Source: Leptodontidium sp. MPI-SDFR-AT-0119 (lineage: Eukaryota; Ascomycota; Leotiomycetes; Helotiales; Leptodontidiaceae). From it: DNA of 64,000 bases. Position numbers and translations under genes: made by a program. Below the pieces are notes generated by a model that saw nothing but the letters and a program-made list of their open reading frames with translations, was not told the origin of the DNA and made no database searches. The stretch covers positions 62,001 to 126,000 of the forward strand of contig JAHLEZ010000020.1 in assembly GCA_020726505.1 (NCBI GenBank). The letters run 5' to 3'. Positions 1-10,870 of the stretch are shown in pieces; positions within the stretch are counted from its first letter, which is position 1, and every line of letters begins with the position of its first letter.

Positions 1-799
1 GTGCTGATGGCGGAGGCGGAAAGCTTGGCACTTGCGTCCCTGAAGTCTCATTTCAAGAGAACCTTCAACAAGCACGATGTCGATCAGGAATAACCCACCA
101 ACTCCAACATATGATCCAGTATATTTGCCCAGATCCCTGGGCGGTTTAGAGCCTGTACTATCTGCTTCCATTGTCCGAGACAGCTCATTGAACTTTTCGA
201 TTGCCCGTTTGGCACTCACAGTCGCGAGGTGGATGTAATCGTTACTAGTAGAGCTGTCCAGTAAGATCTCGACCAGTAGCTGCCCAATCCAGTCCGCAGC
301 ATCGTTGAGCGCCATTGAGTTTGTAAGGACCACGACAGCGGATTCTGTCTCGGGTAGCAGCATGACGAATGATGTATCGCCAACAAGGCTGCCTTGGTGC
401 CAGAACGCCAAGCGAGAGTCCGAGCCCTGAGCTAAAAGCGGCATTTGGTCAACAAATCCAGGGTTGACGCCAATGTCCCCAACTGTCCCGGGCAATTGAC
501 TTCTTGCCCAACCCCCGGCATAACTTTTCTCCCTGATAGTCGGGGACCCCATGATCTGCAAAGGAGTAAAGAGCCATGAAATCTCGGGGAAAACCTGCAC
601 GGCTCCGTCTTGGGTAGTGCTCCCACTGCCAGGGTATGCATCTCTCGTCCATAGCCTTAGTAGAGCCTTGTAATACTTGCTTAGGTCATTTGTCGTAGTC
701 ATCAAGCCACCGGCAGACCCCATCGCACCACTTGCGCTGCTTCCTGGGAGCGGTACGTTGTAGGGCGTGGCGTCGCTTAAGGCGCTGTAAGCCAGTGAG
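1..799 (-). pseudogene. 3' part of the same beta-lactamase-like gene, beyond the transposon; runs off the window
   Basis: Reading the minus strand from 799 to 1 gives an open frame that continues exactly the frame of the fragment at 3885-4740 once one copy of the 8-bp target duplication is removed. It contains the GGLMTTTNDLSKYY-type helix of the family and a third active-site element resembling HxG (WHQGSLVG, around 390-410). A C-terminal beta-rich segment follows and leaves the window at position 1. No stop codon or frameshift was found in this half, so the transposon is the only lesion visible. The protein would therefore be a near-normal S12-type serine hydrolase without the insertion. 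The C-terminus is outside the window. Confidence 0.85.
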
Positions 800-811
800 T
801 AGGGCTCCGAT
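792..811. repeat. Left target duplication plus left TIR of the hAT element
   Basis: CCAGTGAG (792-799) is the target duplication and TAGGGCTCCGAT (800-811) is the inverted repeat. Both match the right end exactly. Confidence 0.95.
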
Positions 812-960
812 CTGAATATGAAGATATATGAAGCTTCACTTCATATATTTCATGAATTATATGAAGAGCCTCTTATATTTCATGAATTATATGAAGTGAA
901 TCGTGAAAAGGGGGTCATTCTCATGAAGATTCATGAATTTTTTATACTTTTAAGTAGTTA
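812..960. repeat. Subterminal repeat region of the hAT element (left)
   Basis: Repeated short motifs of the form ATATGAAG and TTCATGAATT, in both orientations, fill the left subterminal region. The same motifs recur at 3750-3872 at the other end. In hAT elements such arrays are usually transposase binding sites; that role is inferred here. Confidence 0.6.
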
Positions 961-1048
961 TTTATAAGTTAATTTACGACCCACTGCACTTCTCCCTGAT
1001 CCTCCATGGGCCGAAACCTTGGGGGGAGCTAGACAACATGAAGATTAG

Positions 1049-3514
1049 CTAGTGAAGGAAACCAAGGTTTAAGAGATTACTTACCTCTGGTAGCACAACT
1101 GCGCCATCTTTTAGTAATCTCTCAAACCAAGCTTTTAATAAGGTTACCATTCGTATAGTCTCCCCGCTCATGTGAAGTCTCCGGATACCTAAAAGATCCC
1201 TACCACCACAAAATAAGCGTTCCACGTCAACTTCTGAGCCTAGTACAGCAAGTAAGTCCCTTGCCACTGAGGCCATCAATAGATATATAAAAGAATTAGC
1301 TTTCCACCAATTCAGAATCCAATTTAGGTGGTAATTTGACGAATCAGCGATGTCCCAGTCCACAGGGTCAGAATCAAGGTATTTATCGATATTATAGGCA
1401 GTGGGAGCATCACGATTTCGGTGAGCTCTCTGTAAAAGACCAATAGCGTGCACATTAGCTCCAGGAGGTAAAGGAGGCTGTGGCCGCACTTCAACGTTAA
1501 CGACTCCAGGTTTGAGATACTCTTTCTTGAGATATTTCTGAATCCTCAAGATAATCGCATCTGTATCGTCGCCAAATTGCTCCCGAATATTGGTAAGCTT
1601 TACTCTAGGATCAAGCACATAGGCGGCAAAGTACATGTCGTTGTTTTTGACGATTTCCATATAGTCGTCACACTTCTTAATTGCGGCAGCGAATGCTGTA
1701 CGAATATCGTCTCCAACGTCACCAAAAGAGCCATCTGCGCGAGACACATCGTCCAAAAGGTCGTCTAACCCCCACATCATACCAATTGTATCTAGTAAGC
1801 ACGGTTAAGCGCGTGAAACCGACACTGTAAAGTTATATAAAGGTTGTAAGACCTTCTCTAGCGTAGCGGCCACTTCCCATTCTTTGTCTGTCGGAATCAA
1901 TAGATTGAGTTGAGGAAACATGCGTGCCAAACGTTGGATAGCCTCTCGTGACCGATAGGCTTTAGACATCATTAAATACAGCGCATTCCAGCGTGTAGAA
2001 ACATCCAAGGGTATTTGAATTGAGCTCAATTTGGACCAGGCAAGTCTCCGTTCCTCTGTTTCCGTGATCTATAGGACAAGAGCACGTACTTTCTCGTACA
2101 CACTCAAAGCCAAACACTCCTGAGCGTTAAAAACACCACCAGCGTCATGTACCCTCTCCAAAAACTGCGCTGCCTCCTTGAATTCCCCACCCCTTAACTC
2201 CTTATATATTACACCGGCGATGAGCGCGATGATATGCGCGGCACAGCGAATTTGGCTGTCTCTGCCGTGAAATCGACATCGTGGGAGGCCGGCCGCTAGT
2301 GTCAAAGAGTCGTCGTAGTCCTCCAAAAGTATAGTATGGCAGTACTCAGCAAAAGTTCCGTTTAGGCCAGCATTATCGCCACACACTGCAAAGAGTTTTG
2401 CCCGACAGTCTAGGCTAATTTGCTTTGTCGTTGTGATCGTTTTCTTGCCCTCTTGTACCTTCTCCTTCACTATTGAGTAGTCGGGACCGATGGTACGCAT
2501 AAAGAGCTCCGCCATAAGCTTCCCTGATCTTAAGCCTTGCATCTTAATAAACTCAATAACTATTGATTTGCGCTCCCAATTAGCTGTAATCCAATGCGCG
2601 ATCACTGCCAATATATAAATATTATTCTTAGCACCCCAACTGTCAAAGGTAATAGAGAATGTTACGCATGTATCGGCCAACTCCTTTTTGCTGTCTCTGC
2701 GCATATCGTGAAATCGATACTCTGCTTTCTCGTTGAGAGCGTTAGCAGAGGTAATTAGACAAGTGGCTCCCATAGAAAGGTAGAGATTCTGAAAAGGTAT
2801 ACTCTCAATTGACAGAAAGGATTAGTTAGTTGTCATAATGTACTAAAGGACTGCTTCTTCCGCACTAGGAATAGGTGCGATTTTCGCAACAAACTAGTCA
2901 ATAGTACTATGGGCAGAGCCTTTGGGGACGTGCGGTTACATTCCTAGCTTATGCTAACTCGCTATCAATTTATGAACCTTCTTCATATAGTCCCCTAGCG
3001 CAGTTGTACTCCTATGGCGAGCTTTATCGAAAGAACTATATGTAAGTCCGCAAATCTTACAAGTCCATAACCTGTTAATTCGCACGCGTTCCTCGCCTTT
3101 CTTTGACCATTCGTCTCCTAGTACAGTAACCTCAAAGAAGGGTATAGTCCATGAGCTTTCAGTCCGGTCCTTCCGGCCTTTCTTTGATGTCCAGTCCACA
3201 TCCTTATGTACGATTTATACTGTAGAAGTAAGGCCTCGGCGTGTTGGGGTACTATTATCGTCAATTTGGATGATTTCCGTCGGATTTCCGTCTTTATCCT
3301 CTAGTCCTGGCTCATCTTCTAGTTCTGGCTCATCCTCTTCATTATCAGGTGTTTGTGCAACTCGACGAGCCACAGTAGGAGTACTAGGAGGGTTAGTAAT
3401 AGGCTCGTCGATTCTTTCGAGGTTTCGATAGTTTATAATAGTTCTATTACGTCGTGGAGTATCGCGAACCGTAGGAGAGAAGGCAAGCTGTCGTTGACCG
3501 GGAGGAAGAGACAT
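1049..3514 (-). pseudogene. hAT transposase remnant with in-frame nonsense codons
   Basis: One reading frame runs from the ATG at 3514 to a stop at 1049 (about 820 codons) and shows all parts of a hAT transposase. There is an acidic, proline-rich N-terminus and a BED-type zinc finger around 3100-2960 (WTCKIC, with a later HK pair). A catalytic-core segment follows with FDSWG and GDNAGLNG, then STRWN. The C-terminal hAT dimerisation region (VERLF...GIRRLHMSGETIR) lies at about 1250-1130. The frame is broken by eight internal stops, four TAA and four TAG, at about 3214, 2974, 2944, 2908, 2860, 2840, 2069 and 1805. No indels are needed to read through. It cannot make a functional enzyme as it stands. 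An intron could remove some of the stops between 2974 and 2840, but not those at 2069 and 1805. Confidence 0.9.
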
Positions 3515-3872
3515 AACTAAGTCAAACTTCAGTTAGAAATAACTTCACTAAAATAACTCCAAATAAGAAGACCGCACCTGTTTTAGAAAGCTGAGACCTA
3601 GCTGATTCAATGGCTGTATTTGGCAAATGTGTAGGTTGTAAAATGCGGAGGCGGCAAACAATCGTAGTTATGATGAGAGGATGCACGAGACTAAAGCTCT
3701 CACCACTTTTACAGGCGTTAACCTTTTTGAGCCTAGTTTTTTTATCACGTGAAAATCTTCATATAATTCATGAATTATTCATGAATATTTGATGATATTA
3801 TTATATGAATATGAATCTCTAAAAGTTATATGAAGTGAAGAATGAAGAGCGGCGATTTTTCATATACTTCAT

Positions 3873-3892
3873 ATCGGAGCCCTACCAGTGAG
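3873..3892. repeat. Right TIR plus right target duplication of the hAT element
   Basis: ATCGGAGCCCTA (3873-3884) is the exact reverse complement of the left TIR. CCAGTGAG (3885-3892) repeats the left target duplication. Confidence 0.95.
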
Positions 3893-4740
3893 GTATTTTG
3901 TGGAAGGCCGCCCTCCTTTGTTGTGATAGTTCGCGTCATGGACAGTGGAGCAAGGACATTTTGCTCCAAGTATTTATCGTAAGTCTTGCCTGTCAGTCGC
4001 AGTATAATCTCTCCAAGCATAGCATAGCCGATATTGTTGTACTTGAAAGTGGACCGAAAACTTCGAACGGAGCGAAGCTGGTTGAAGATCGCCGTGGTCT
4101 GCTCTCTATCAAACATGAGCTCGCCTGCCGAACCCAGCCAGTACTGGTCTGCTTTTTGAAGTCCAGTTCGGTGACCGAGGAGATCCGCAACTGTCGCAAA
4201 TTGAGCAACAATGGGGTCACGACTTCGAGCTTCCGGGATGATCTCCTGAATGGTGTCCTCTAGCCTCAGTTTTCCCTCAACCCTTAGTTGGTTTATGCAT
4301 GTTGCAGTGAAGCTTTTGGTCATGGACGCAATGTGAAAAATGGTGTCTGAAGTCACAGGAGATTCCTCGGCGACATTGGAGTAGCCCAAATTCTCCTGGA
4401 AAATGGTTTCACCGTGGTTAATGACAAGCATCGACACGCCGGCGACTCCGGAGACTTGACATATTTTCTCGATGTCGCCTCTGGAAGACTGAAGGGCCAT
4501 CACCAGCTTCTGCTGGTCGACCACCGTCGACTTCCTGGTCACATGTGGGGATTAGCACTAGGTTTCTGAACGTGTCATCACCTTCAATATGCTCTGCTGG
4601 AGGCTGATGGAAGTGCAGGTGGAGGCAGGGGGCACTCACGGGACCCGTGGCCCATTCATCGCTCTGAAAGGGAGCAGAAGCTGTAGAAACCAAAGACGGC
4701 AGTTTGAAACCATTTGCAATGATGCTGCTCGGAGGTGCAT
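3885..4740 (-). pseudogene. 5' half of a serine beta-lactamase-like (S12/class C-type) gene, interrupted by a transposon
   Basis: This is the N-terminal half of a serine hydrolase of the beta-lactamase/penicillin-binding-protein superfamily. The family's nucleophile motif SxxK is present as SMTK, followed by a YxN-like YNN just before an IGYAMLGE segment. Exon 1 probably runs 4740-4640 (possible starts at 4740, 4713 or 4659). A GTGAGT donor opens an intron at 4639-4535 with a CTAAT branch site, and the exon phases match (phase 2). The main exon then runs without a stop to 3885, where a hAT element begins. The other half of the gene is at 1-799 in the same frame, so the family assignment rests on both pieces. 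Fungal members are usually cytosolic or secreted esterase/lactonase-like enzymes of unknown substrate; no substrate can be read here. The function is presumably lost in this copy. Start choice is uncertain; family call is confident. Confidence 0.85.
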
Positions 4741-6008
4741 GTTGATTGAAAGTTGCAATAGAAGTTGCAACACCTCACGGTGGGCTTATGTTGCCCGAGG
4801 CTGAGGTAGACCAACAGGACACTTACTGTCTGTCGCCTTAGCGGTGCGGCGCCAGAAGTTCCTTAATAGATACCTAGATGTCGGTAGATATGTTGAACCT
4901 AAAGGGAGGCTCCCAGGCGCTTGACTCCGACTCGCAGCGAGCGCGACGTGAAGGTTTGTTTGAGTTCGATTCTTGGAACGGCGCGTGTGGTGTCGTAAGG
5001 GAGGGGGAAGGAAACCAAGCCTGGGTCGATGGCTGGGTGCCCACTGGTTAAGGAGGTAGGTGCTGTACCTACTTAGGTGGTAGATGGCAGGCGGTGCATT
5101 GAACTGATTGTGGAGGTTGTGGATGAGGATGTGGATGGGGTTGTGAATGGATGGATTCGGTTCATACCCAGGTACGTGGGTAATTCATCAAACGCAATCG
5201 AGGTGGCGGTGATTTCGTGGCTAAACTACTCCGACTCCCAAGTTCCCCTACTGGGTAGTTCTATAATTGCCCTTATGCCCGCTGTACCTTAGTATACCTA
5301 GGTATAATCCTTTGCATAATCAGTATTAAAAATCGCGAGGTAGTTACCTACTAAATCACTTTTTAGAATTAAAAGGCCCATTTTTAAAAATTACTAATTA
5401 CTCGCTCCGTAGTATATTCTTAGTTTTTATATTATTTAAACGTGTGATTATGACATAATAAATAATACGACACTTAATTTTTGAGGAGTGAACACCGCCT
5501 TTTACATTACTATCACTCGCTATGAAAAGGGCTTGTCCTTGTATAAGGCTAGGTAACTGTACACGACATGACTGATGATGATCGATACAATCCGGGAATC
5601 ACACCCACACCACCACTTACCTAGACTTGCAAGCCACACTGCAGTTTGCACACGCTGTTGGGCAGGACGGTATCACGCCCATTTCTGTCGGGTACACACC
5701 GAATCCTGATTCTCACAACCAGCCGAAGCGTTTCAGCCGCTGCTGTCCACCCGCTTCCCCTCATGAATGCCTAATGTCTGTTGAACATGAGCTGTCGCTT
5801 GAGCTTACCTGGCTCGGGGAGCCTTTTGACCCTGCGTGAAGTGAAGGGAGTCGTTCTATTAAGGCGGGATCAGGTGTCGTCGTGAACCCGGCATAGCTCA
5901 TGCCATGTACCTGTTGGTGCTTGCTGGTGCTTTCTCCTTCATCGAGTTGTTGCCATGATGTATTGACAAGGACTGTACAGTGACTGAGTCCGCTCCGCTC
6001 CGGGAGCT
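4741..6008. other. Intergenic, no gene supported
   Basis: This stretch lies upstream of the beta-lactamase-like gene. About 5330-5480 is strongly AT-rich. Short open frames exist in several phases but show no recognisable domain or splice-consistent structure. Just before 6009 a short stretch in another frame (ELWNDLL, around 6005-6025) may be the displaced start of the STAND remnant. Confidence 0.5.
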
Positions 6009-6443
6009 GTGGAACGATCTTCTGGACAGCCAAGTGCGGAAACTCGGCTCAAGCAACTGTTGAATTATGAAATCTTTCAAGCATCACTGGCCAGTCTCCT
6101 AAGCAAGTATGAAGAGAAGCGATCTGTGAATCCGGCGGTTGCTGGCCTTCAGTTGTTTACGGATGCGTTGTCTTCCATGGCGCAAGTCAACCCTTTTGCA
6201 TCCATAGCCTGGGGGTTGTCCCAAATTCTCCTTGAGGTAAGCCAAAATTTAAAGGCCGCGGAGTGTAGGGAGCACATATTCTGACCATGGTCATGCTAGA
6301 GTGCAAACAATTCATACGGGATTCTAGCCCGTATTGCAGAAATATTCGGGGACTTTACGAAGACACTTCCCAGATGTAACGAATACATTGCATTATTTCC
6401 CCACCACCCCAGATTGCAAGAAACTCTTCAGGATGTCTGCAAG
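6009..6443 (+). pseudogene. Truncated fungal STAND/NACHT-protein N-terminal domain
   Basis: Two exons join in phase: 6009-6236 and 6300-6443, with an intron at 6237-6299 (GTAAGC...CTAG). The joined peptide has the helical pattern seen at the N-terminus of fungal NACHT/NWD STAND proteins: LASLLSKYEEKR, then NPFASIAWGLSQILLE, then ILARIAEIFGDF and a TLPRCNEYIALFP segment. These proteins are NLR-like self/non-self receptors, with this domain preceding the NTPase. Here a third possible exon (6502-6600) gives an unrelated tail and a stop, and no NACHT P-loop follows, so the receptor body is missing. The true start is unclear because no in-frame ATG precedes the helix and a likely earlier piece lies in another frame. 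Family call is moderate, based on pattern memory. Confidence 0.5.
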
Positions 6444-6464
6444 GTATATATATATATATATATA
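6444..6464. repeat. (TA)n microsatellite
   Basis: A GTATATATATA... run of about ten TA units lies at the 5' end of the putative second intron of the STAND remnant. Confidence 0.9.
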
Positions 6465-6600
6465 AACGGTAATTTAAAAGAGAACTGGCTACTTTCCTTA
6501 GATTACCTCTGCATCTTACGGTGACGACCCGGGAACAATGTTTACTCGCTTAAACCCGTGGTGTAATTCCCGTCCAACTGGCACTTCACATTTCCCCTAA

Positions 6601-7349
6601 AATCGGAGAATCCATGGTATAGAGTAGAAACGCAACCCCCGGAAAGAAAAAGAAAAGGAGAGGGGGGAAGGCGGATTAACGTGTTCTTCGCGGAAAAGCG
6701 AGGATATTTACTTCGCTTTTAAATACACCTTAAACCCCGTTCGATACCGGGAGGGGTTAGCGTGAATAACCGAGGAGGGAAGGTTTTGACTTTTGCTTAA
6801 GACAGCTCTCCTACATTATAATTTCATAATAAAAGGCCCTCCTGGCTTTTACCTCTCCCTGGTCAATTCGTCCTATAATACTACCTACTCCCCTCTCTCG
6901 CTACCCACATTATCCTCAGCAATCATTCTACTCTACCAGCTGCAAGGGTGAAAAACGACGTGAGCAAGTCCATGGACTGCGTGTTCAAATTATAACACTT
7001 GTGTGCCTTTATAGCTATACTCTATATCGTGGCTCCCGAGACACACCGATTTAGTAACCATGTTACTTTTTTCAATACATAAGTTGATATGGTACATCTG
7101 AGATAAGAAAAAACTTCTGGCCTGGTTGGGGCGGTGGTTTGTCCGATGACGAAGAATCTAGCTGTGCTTGTAAGATTATATAGCTCGGTGAAAAATTTGC
7201 AATTCACGCAATGCACCAACAGCGTTTCCCCTCGAATCTTGACATAGTATTAGGGTAAGACAGGAAGTTTCATCAAATACACTTTTGAATATCTACAATT
7301 AAGTTTTTCTCATGATTCATACACGATCATCATTCACATAACCCTCTCT
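6601..7349. other. Intergenic, AT-rich, no gene supported
   Basis: A purine-rich patch (about 6640-6670) and AT-rich sequence lie between the STAND remnant and the 3' end of the aminopeptidase gene. No domain or splice-consistent frame was found. Confidence 0.5.
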
Positions 7350-9096
7350 CTAAATCCCCCAAGTCTTCCCCACAGCCTTAGCACTCATCCTCTTAGCATG
7401 CTCAATCCTCTTCTCCTTATTCGCCTTCGTATTCGGCGGCAGCAGATCAAACGACCTCGCAAAAGTAGCAGTCATATGCGCAATACTCTTCGTCATGACG
7501 ATCCACGCACCCATATTAAGATTCTTAACCGTATCCCCGACCTGGTGATAGTTCTTATCATACCACTCGCCAGCAACACCACCGAACATGGCAACCTCCT
7601 CGACGGTCTTGACGCCTTCAGCACCGCACGCGATTCCGCCGGTGGCGACGCCGGCCTCGAGGAAGGGTCCGTAGTCTGAACGCCCGTCGAACTCGATCTG
7701 TGTGAAGTTCTCGCCCATCTCCTCGACGAAGAATCGCTCGAATTCGTATTCGGCCTCGGCGGACCCTGGGGGGCCGGATTCTCCGAATGCGGATCCGTCG
7801 CCGTCGTACACTTGGAAGGCGTAGTTGGGGGACGCCATCATGTCGAAGTCGAGCATGAGTCGGATCTTGTCGAGTTCGGATTGTGGGGATTGGGACACGT
7901 AGTAGGATGCGCCTAGTAGGCCGGACTCTTCGGCGGTCCACCAGGAGAAGCGCACGGCGTTGTTGACGCTGAAATTAGTGAGTTGGACAGCGACTTCGAG
8001 GATGGAGATGGTTCCTGAGCCGTTGTCGTTGATTCCGGGGCCTGGGGAGGGAGTTAGTTGGGAGGGTCTTGAAAGTTCGGGGAGAAGGAGAGGGACTTAC
8101 CGGCTGCGACGGAGTCGGAGTGGCCACTGATATGGATGACATTATCGTGATCTCCCTCAATAGTTTCAGCGATAACGTTGTTGGTGACGATATCGTTGGT
8201 CACAGTAGTGAACTCCGCGACGACGGCCTCACCAGCAGCGAGACGAGCAACGAGAGCGAGTCCCTCGGCTTGGGTGATACCGGCAGTTGGCACGTATGGT
8301 CCTCCATCAGTAGGGAGGATTTGGAGGGAGTAGCCCTCGAGTGTTCCAACATCGTTATTGTACACGATCATACCGACGGCACCGGCAAGGAAAGCATTGT
8401 GGGCTTTAATGCCGGATTGGCAGGTTCCACGGAAGACAAGGGCGATCTTGCCTGCAGTGTCGGCTGGGAAATCGGTCTGCAAAAGTTAGATACGTGATTT
8501 TTGGGGTTTAGAAAGAAAGAAGTCCCAAAAGAATCTCAAGAGAGGAAAATACGTACCAGATCACAAGCCAAATTAGCAACCGAAACAACAGGTGCAGAAA
8601 CCGATCCCGAAGGAGCCAAATCCACAGCAAAAGCCTCAGTAACCACACCACCAATCGTCAAATTCGCACCGGCACCAACAGACAGCGAGAGTGGCTGGAG
8701 GTAATAGGTATAGTAATCCGGGTACTGATCCAGAATACTCGTGATCCAAGCAACAGTGCCTTCGTGACCCGCGGTACCGATCAGACGATTGCGACCTGGG
8801 GAGGAATATGCGATTTCTTGGAGCTTGTTGGCTTTTGCGAGGAGTGCGGACCGGGTCATTACTCTGCGGAGCTTGTTCTGTGGAGGGAATTAGTGTTTAT
8901 TTTAGAGGTAAGGAGGGGGTTTAAGGAGGGGGATTGATTTAGGATGGGGGATTGATCTTGGATGGGGAATACTTACAGACTCGACCAAGGGCTTGGCGGC
9001 GCGGATTTCCTTCGCATCTGTGCTGGGAACAGACACAGCTGTAGTTGCAGCCACGAAGGCCAACACAGCTGCGGCGATGGATTGAGTGAACCGCAT
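7350..9096 (-). CDS. Secreted M28 zinc aminopeptidase with PA domain (aminopeptidase Y-like)
   Basis: Four exons (9096-8977, 8877-8557, 8476-8101, 8041-7350) join in phase to give 502 residues. The start MRFTQSIAAAVLAF... is a signal peptide, so the enzyme should be secreted or vacuolar. A PA (protease-associated) domain occupies exon 3 (RGTCQSGIKAHNAFLAGA, VGMIVYNN). The M28 metallopeptidase domain follows, with the expected two-zinc ligands: H in HISGHSDS, D in INDNGSG, the EE pair in WWTAEESG, D in MLDFDMM and H in NYHQVGD. All are intact. The family removes N-terminal residues, often leucine, from peptides. Length is normal. It is the one intact enzyme gene between several gene remnants. 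The first ATG of the longer open frame lies upstream, but 9096 gives the clean signal peptide. Confidence 0.93.
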
Positions 9097-10269
9097 GATG
9101 AGGAAATCAGGGAGGAAGAGGGGGAGAGGGAAGGAATAGGGAGGACAGGAATTGAGAATCAATGACCTGGTACCGGAAAAGAAACAGAACAAATACCTGC
9201 AGCAGCTCCCCAGCCTACTTATACCTACACCTGCACGTACAATTCTTGCTTTACCTGGCCCAAAGTGGGATCAACAGCAATTGATTGACCCCGCTATGAA
9301 TTAACTCCATAGTATCCCGGGTAAGCAGGCAGGCAGCAGGCAGTGTAACATCACCAAGGACCAACATCAGCAACAGCTCACCTTGCAAGAAATACGACAA
9401 CATGCTGCAGGTACTCGGTCCGTCCCCACCAGCCTCAAAGAAGAAGCTGTGAAAGGGACAGAAATGCAGCCAAGGCCAGCCAAGACACCGACTCGTTATC
9501 TTGATGGGGAAGGGTTGAGCTTGAAAAGCCTTGAATGGTAGGTTTCCCTCCTACTCCATCCCTTGGCATCACGACTCTGACCTTCTGGAAGGCCGGGAAG
9601 ATGGGAAGCTGCTGTGATAATCCTTGGATCTTCCTAGGAACAGCTTGCTGGAGGGGGAAGGAGACAAGACTTTGAGGCGGGTTCATGTACTTGGCGGCTG
9701 CTTGGCGAGTCGGCTTATCCTGAGTGGCAAGGCTTGTTGTTGATTTGCTTGCTTTGGTTGGTTTGCTGCTGATTGATGCTGTTCGATTGTTTATTTGATT
9801 CGATTCGGTTTGGTTTGATTTTGATGGAGTGAGTGAGTGAGTAATTGAGCGACTGAATACCTTCTCCGTAGGGCAAGTGAGTGACGGGAGCAAGTGGATT
9901 AGATATATAGATTTGGTACACTGATATGGCCTTCTTCCGGGGCTGAAGCGTCGGCCGATGATACCCCACCTTCCATGCGGAGTAGAATAATGCAAAGAAG
10001 GCTGGAGGAACAGGTACAGGACGTACTGCAGCGCCTGTAAGCACCAAGCACCAGGCACGGCTCGGTGTAACCCAGACGGGAAGTCGACCTTGAAGCTCAC
10101 ATCACAGTACACGAGCAGTGCAGGCCAGTAATCGGAAGACTCGGGGACTCGAGTCGGGGTATCCGCATCCACACCATGCACGATCGTCTGATAGATAACC
10201 GACCGATCGCCATGGATTAGGAAGCTCAAAGTTCGAGAAACGTAATTGCAAGCTAAATTTTACTTTGCT
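9097..10269. other. Intergenic region upstream of the aminopeptidase, with TTGATT-type repeats
   Basis: There is a likely TATA-like TTATACC around 9217. From about 9730 to 9850 the sequence is a degenerate (T)TGATT/GATTCG microsatellite with GAGTGAGTGAGTGAG. Long open frames here on the minus strand arise from this low-complexity sequence and are not convincing genes. Confidence 0.5.
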
Positions 10270-10870
10270 GTGTGTAGATGACATGGAATGCCGCATCCAA
10301 ACGAACTGATGTGACAGAGGAAGGAATTTGGGATTAGTTGATGCCCTGGGTACGGTATGAAAGTAGTGTCGTGCTTCTTCTTCCAAGAATACTGAGTGGT
10401 TTCGCCAGGCCAGTCAGCGGAAGGCCCAAGGAGCCGACCGTGTCGAAGCAATAGAGCGCATTGACCTTAACGTTGTCCTAGTCTGTATGTAGTTAGGATA
10501 ATGTTAGTAGGTTAGGATGGACAAACCTACATTCGTATCCTTCCAGCCGCTTCTTAGCAACCCCGTCTTCGAAAATTGAGGAGTTGTTGCAAGCTTTGTA
10601 AATGCGACGGAAGAGCTTTTCGTTCGCAACCCGATAAGGTAGATAAGCTTTGACACCGTTAGACGATTGGCACATCGAACGACAACAAGAGACATACCAC
10701 GAGAGTATCCAATGAGGATAATTCGGTCGCGTGGCCCGGAGTGCTTCGAGATGTTCTCTGCGTCGTGTTAGTGTATGCGAATGATATTGGGTAAGATTGC
10801 CTCCTGAAAGCATGACAAACATTGCGTACCGTTCCCCAGCCCAAGTACCCGTTCACCACCGAAGGACGCG
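10270..10870 (-). pseudogene. DUF2235 alpha/beta-hydrolase-like gene remnant
   Basis: Minus-strand pieces join in phase into a DUF2235-type protein. A piece ending GERVLGLGN (to 10830) is followed by 10757-10698, which carries RDRIILIGYSRG, the GxSxG-like nucleophile elbow of the family. The next piece begins near 10640 (AYLPYRVANEKLF) and ends near 10532. A further piece, 10482 down to about 10300, carries VKVNALYCFDTVGSLGLP, the hallmark second motif. A TAG sits at the start of that last piece, where a tryptophan is common in the family, and downstream of it the frame decays with more stops. The N-terminal DGT motif was not found. The family is related to Tle1-type lipases and is common in fungi with unknown roles. 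I read this as a dead fragment. Confidence 0.6.

Larger units (their letters stand above)
800..3884. mobile_element. hAT-family DNA transposon, complete ends, decayed transposase
   Basis: The element is 3,085 bp long and bounded by perfect 12-bp terminal inverted repeats (TAGGGCTCCGAT at 800-811 and its complement at 3873-3884). It is flanked by an identical 8-bp direct repeat, CCAGTGAG (792-799 and 3885-3892). Eight-base target duplications and short TIRs beginning with T/CAGGG are diagnostic of hAT elements. The inside encodes a hAT transposase on the minus strand, broken by stops. Both ends are AT-rich and carry many copies of short subterminal motifs. It sits inside a protein-coding exon of the beta-lactamase-like gene, in the same orientation as that gene. 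Confidence 0.95.

Noticed and set aside
9435..10229. 264-codon minus-strand frame
   Set aside because: It is made of microsatellite-derived Ser/Thr/Asn-rich sequence with no domain, and it overlaps the decayed DUF2235 region.
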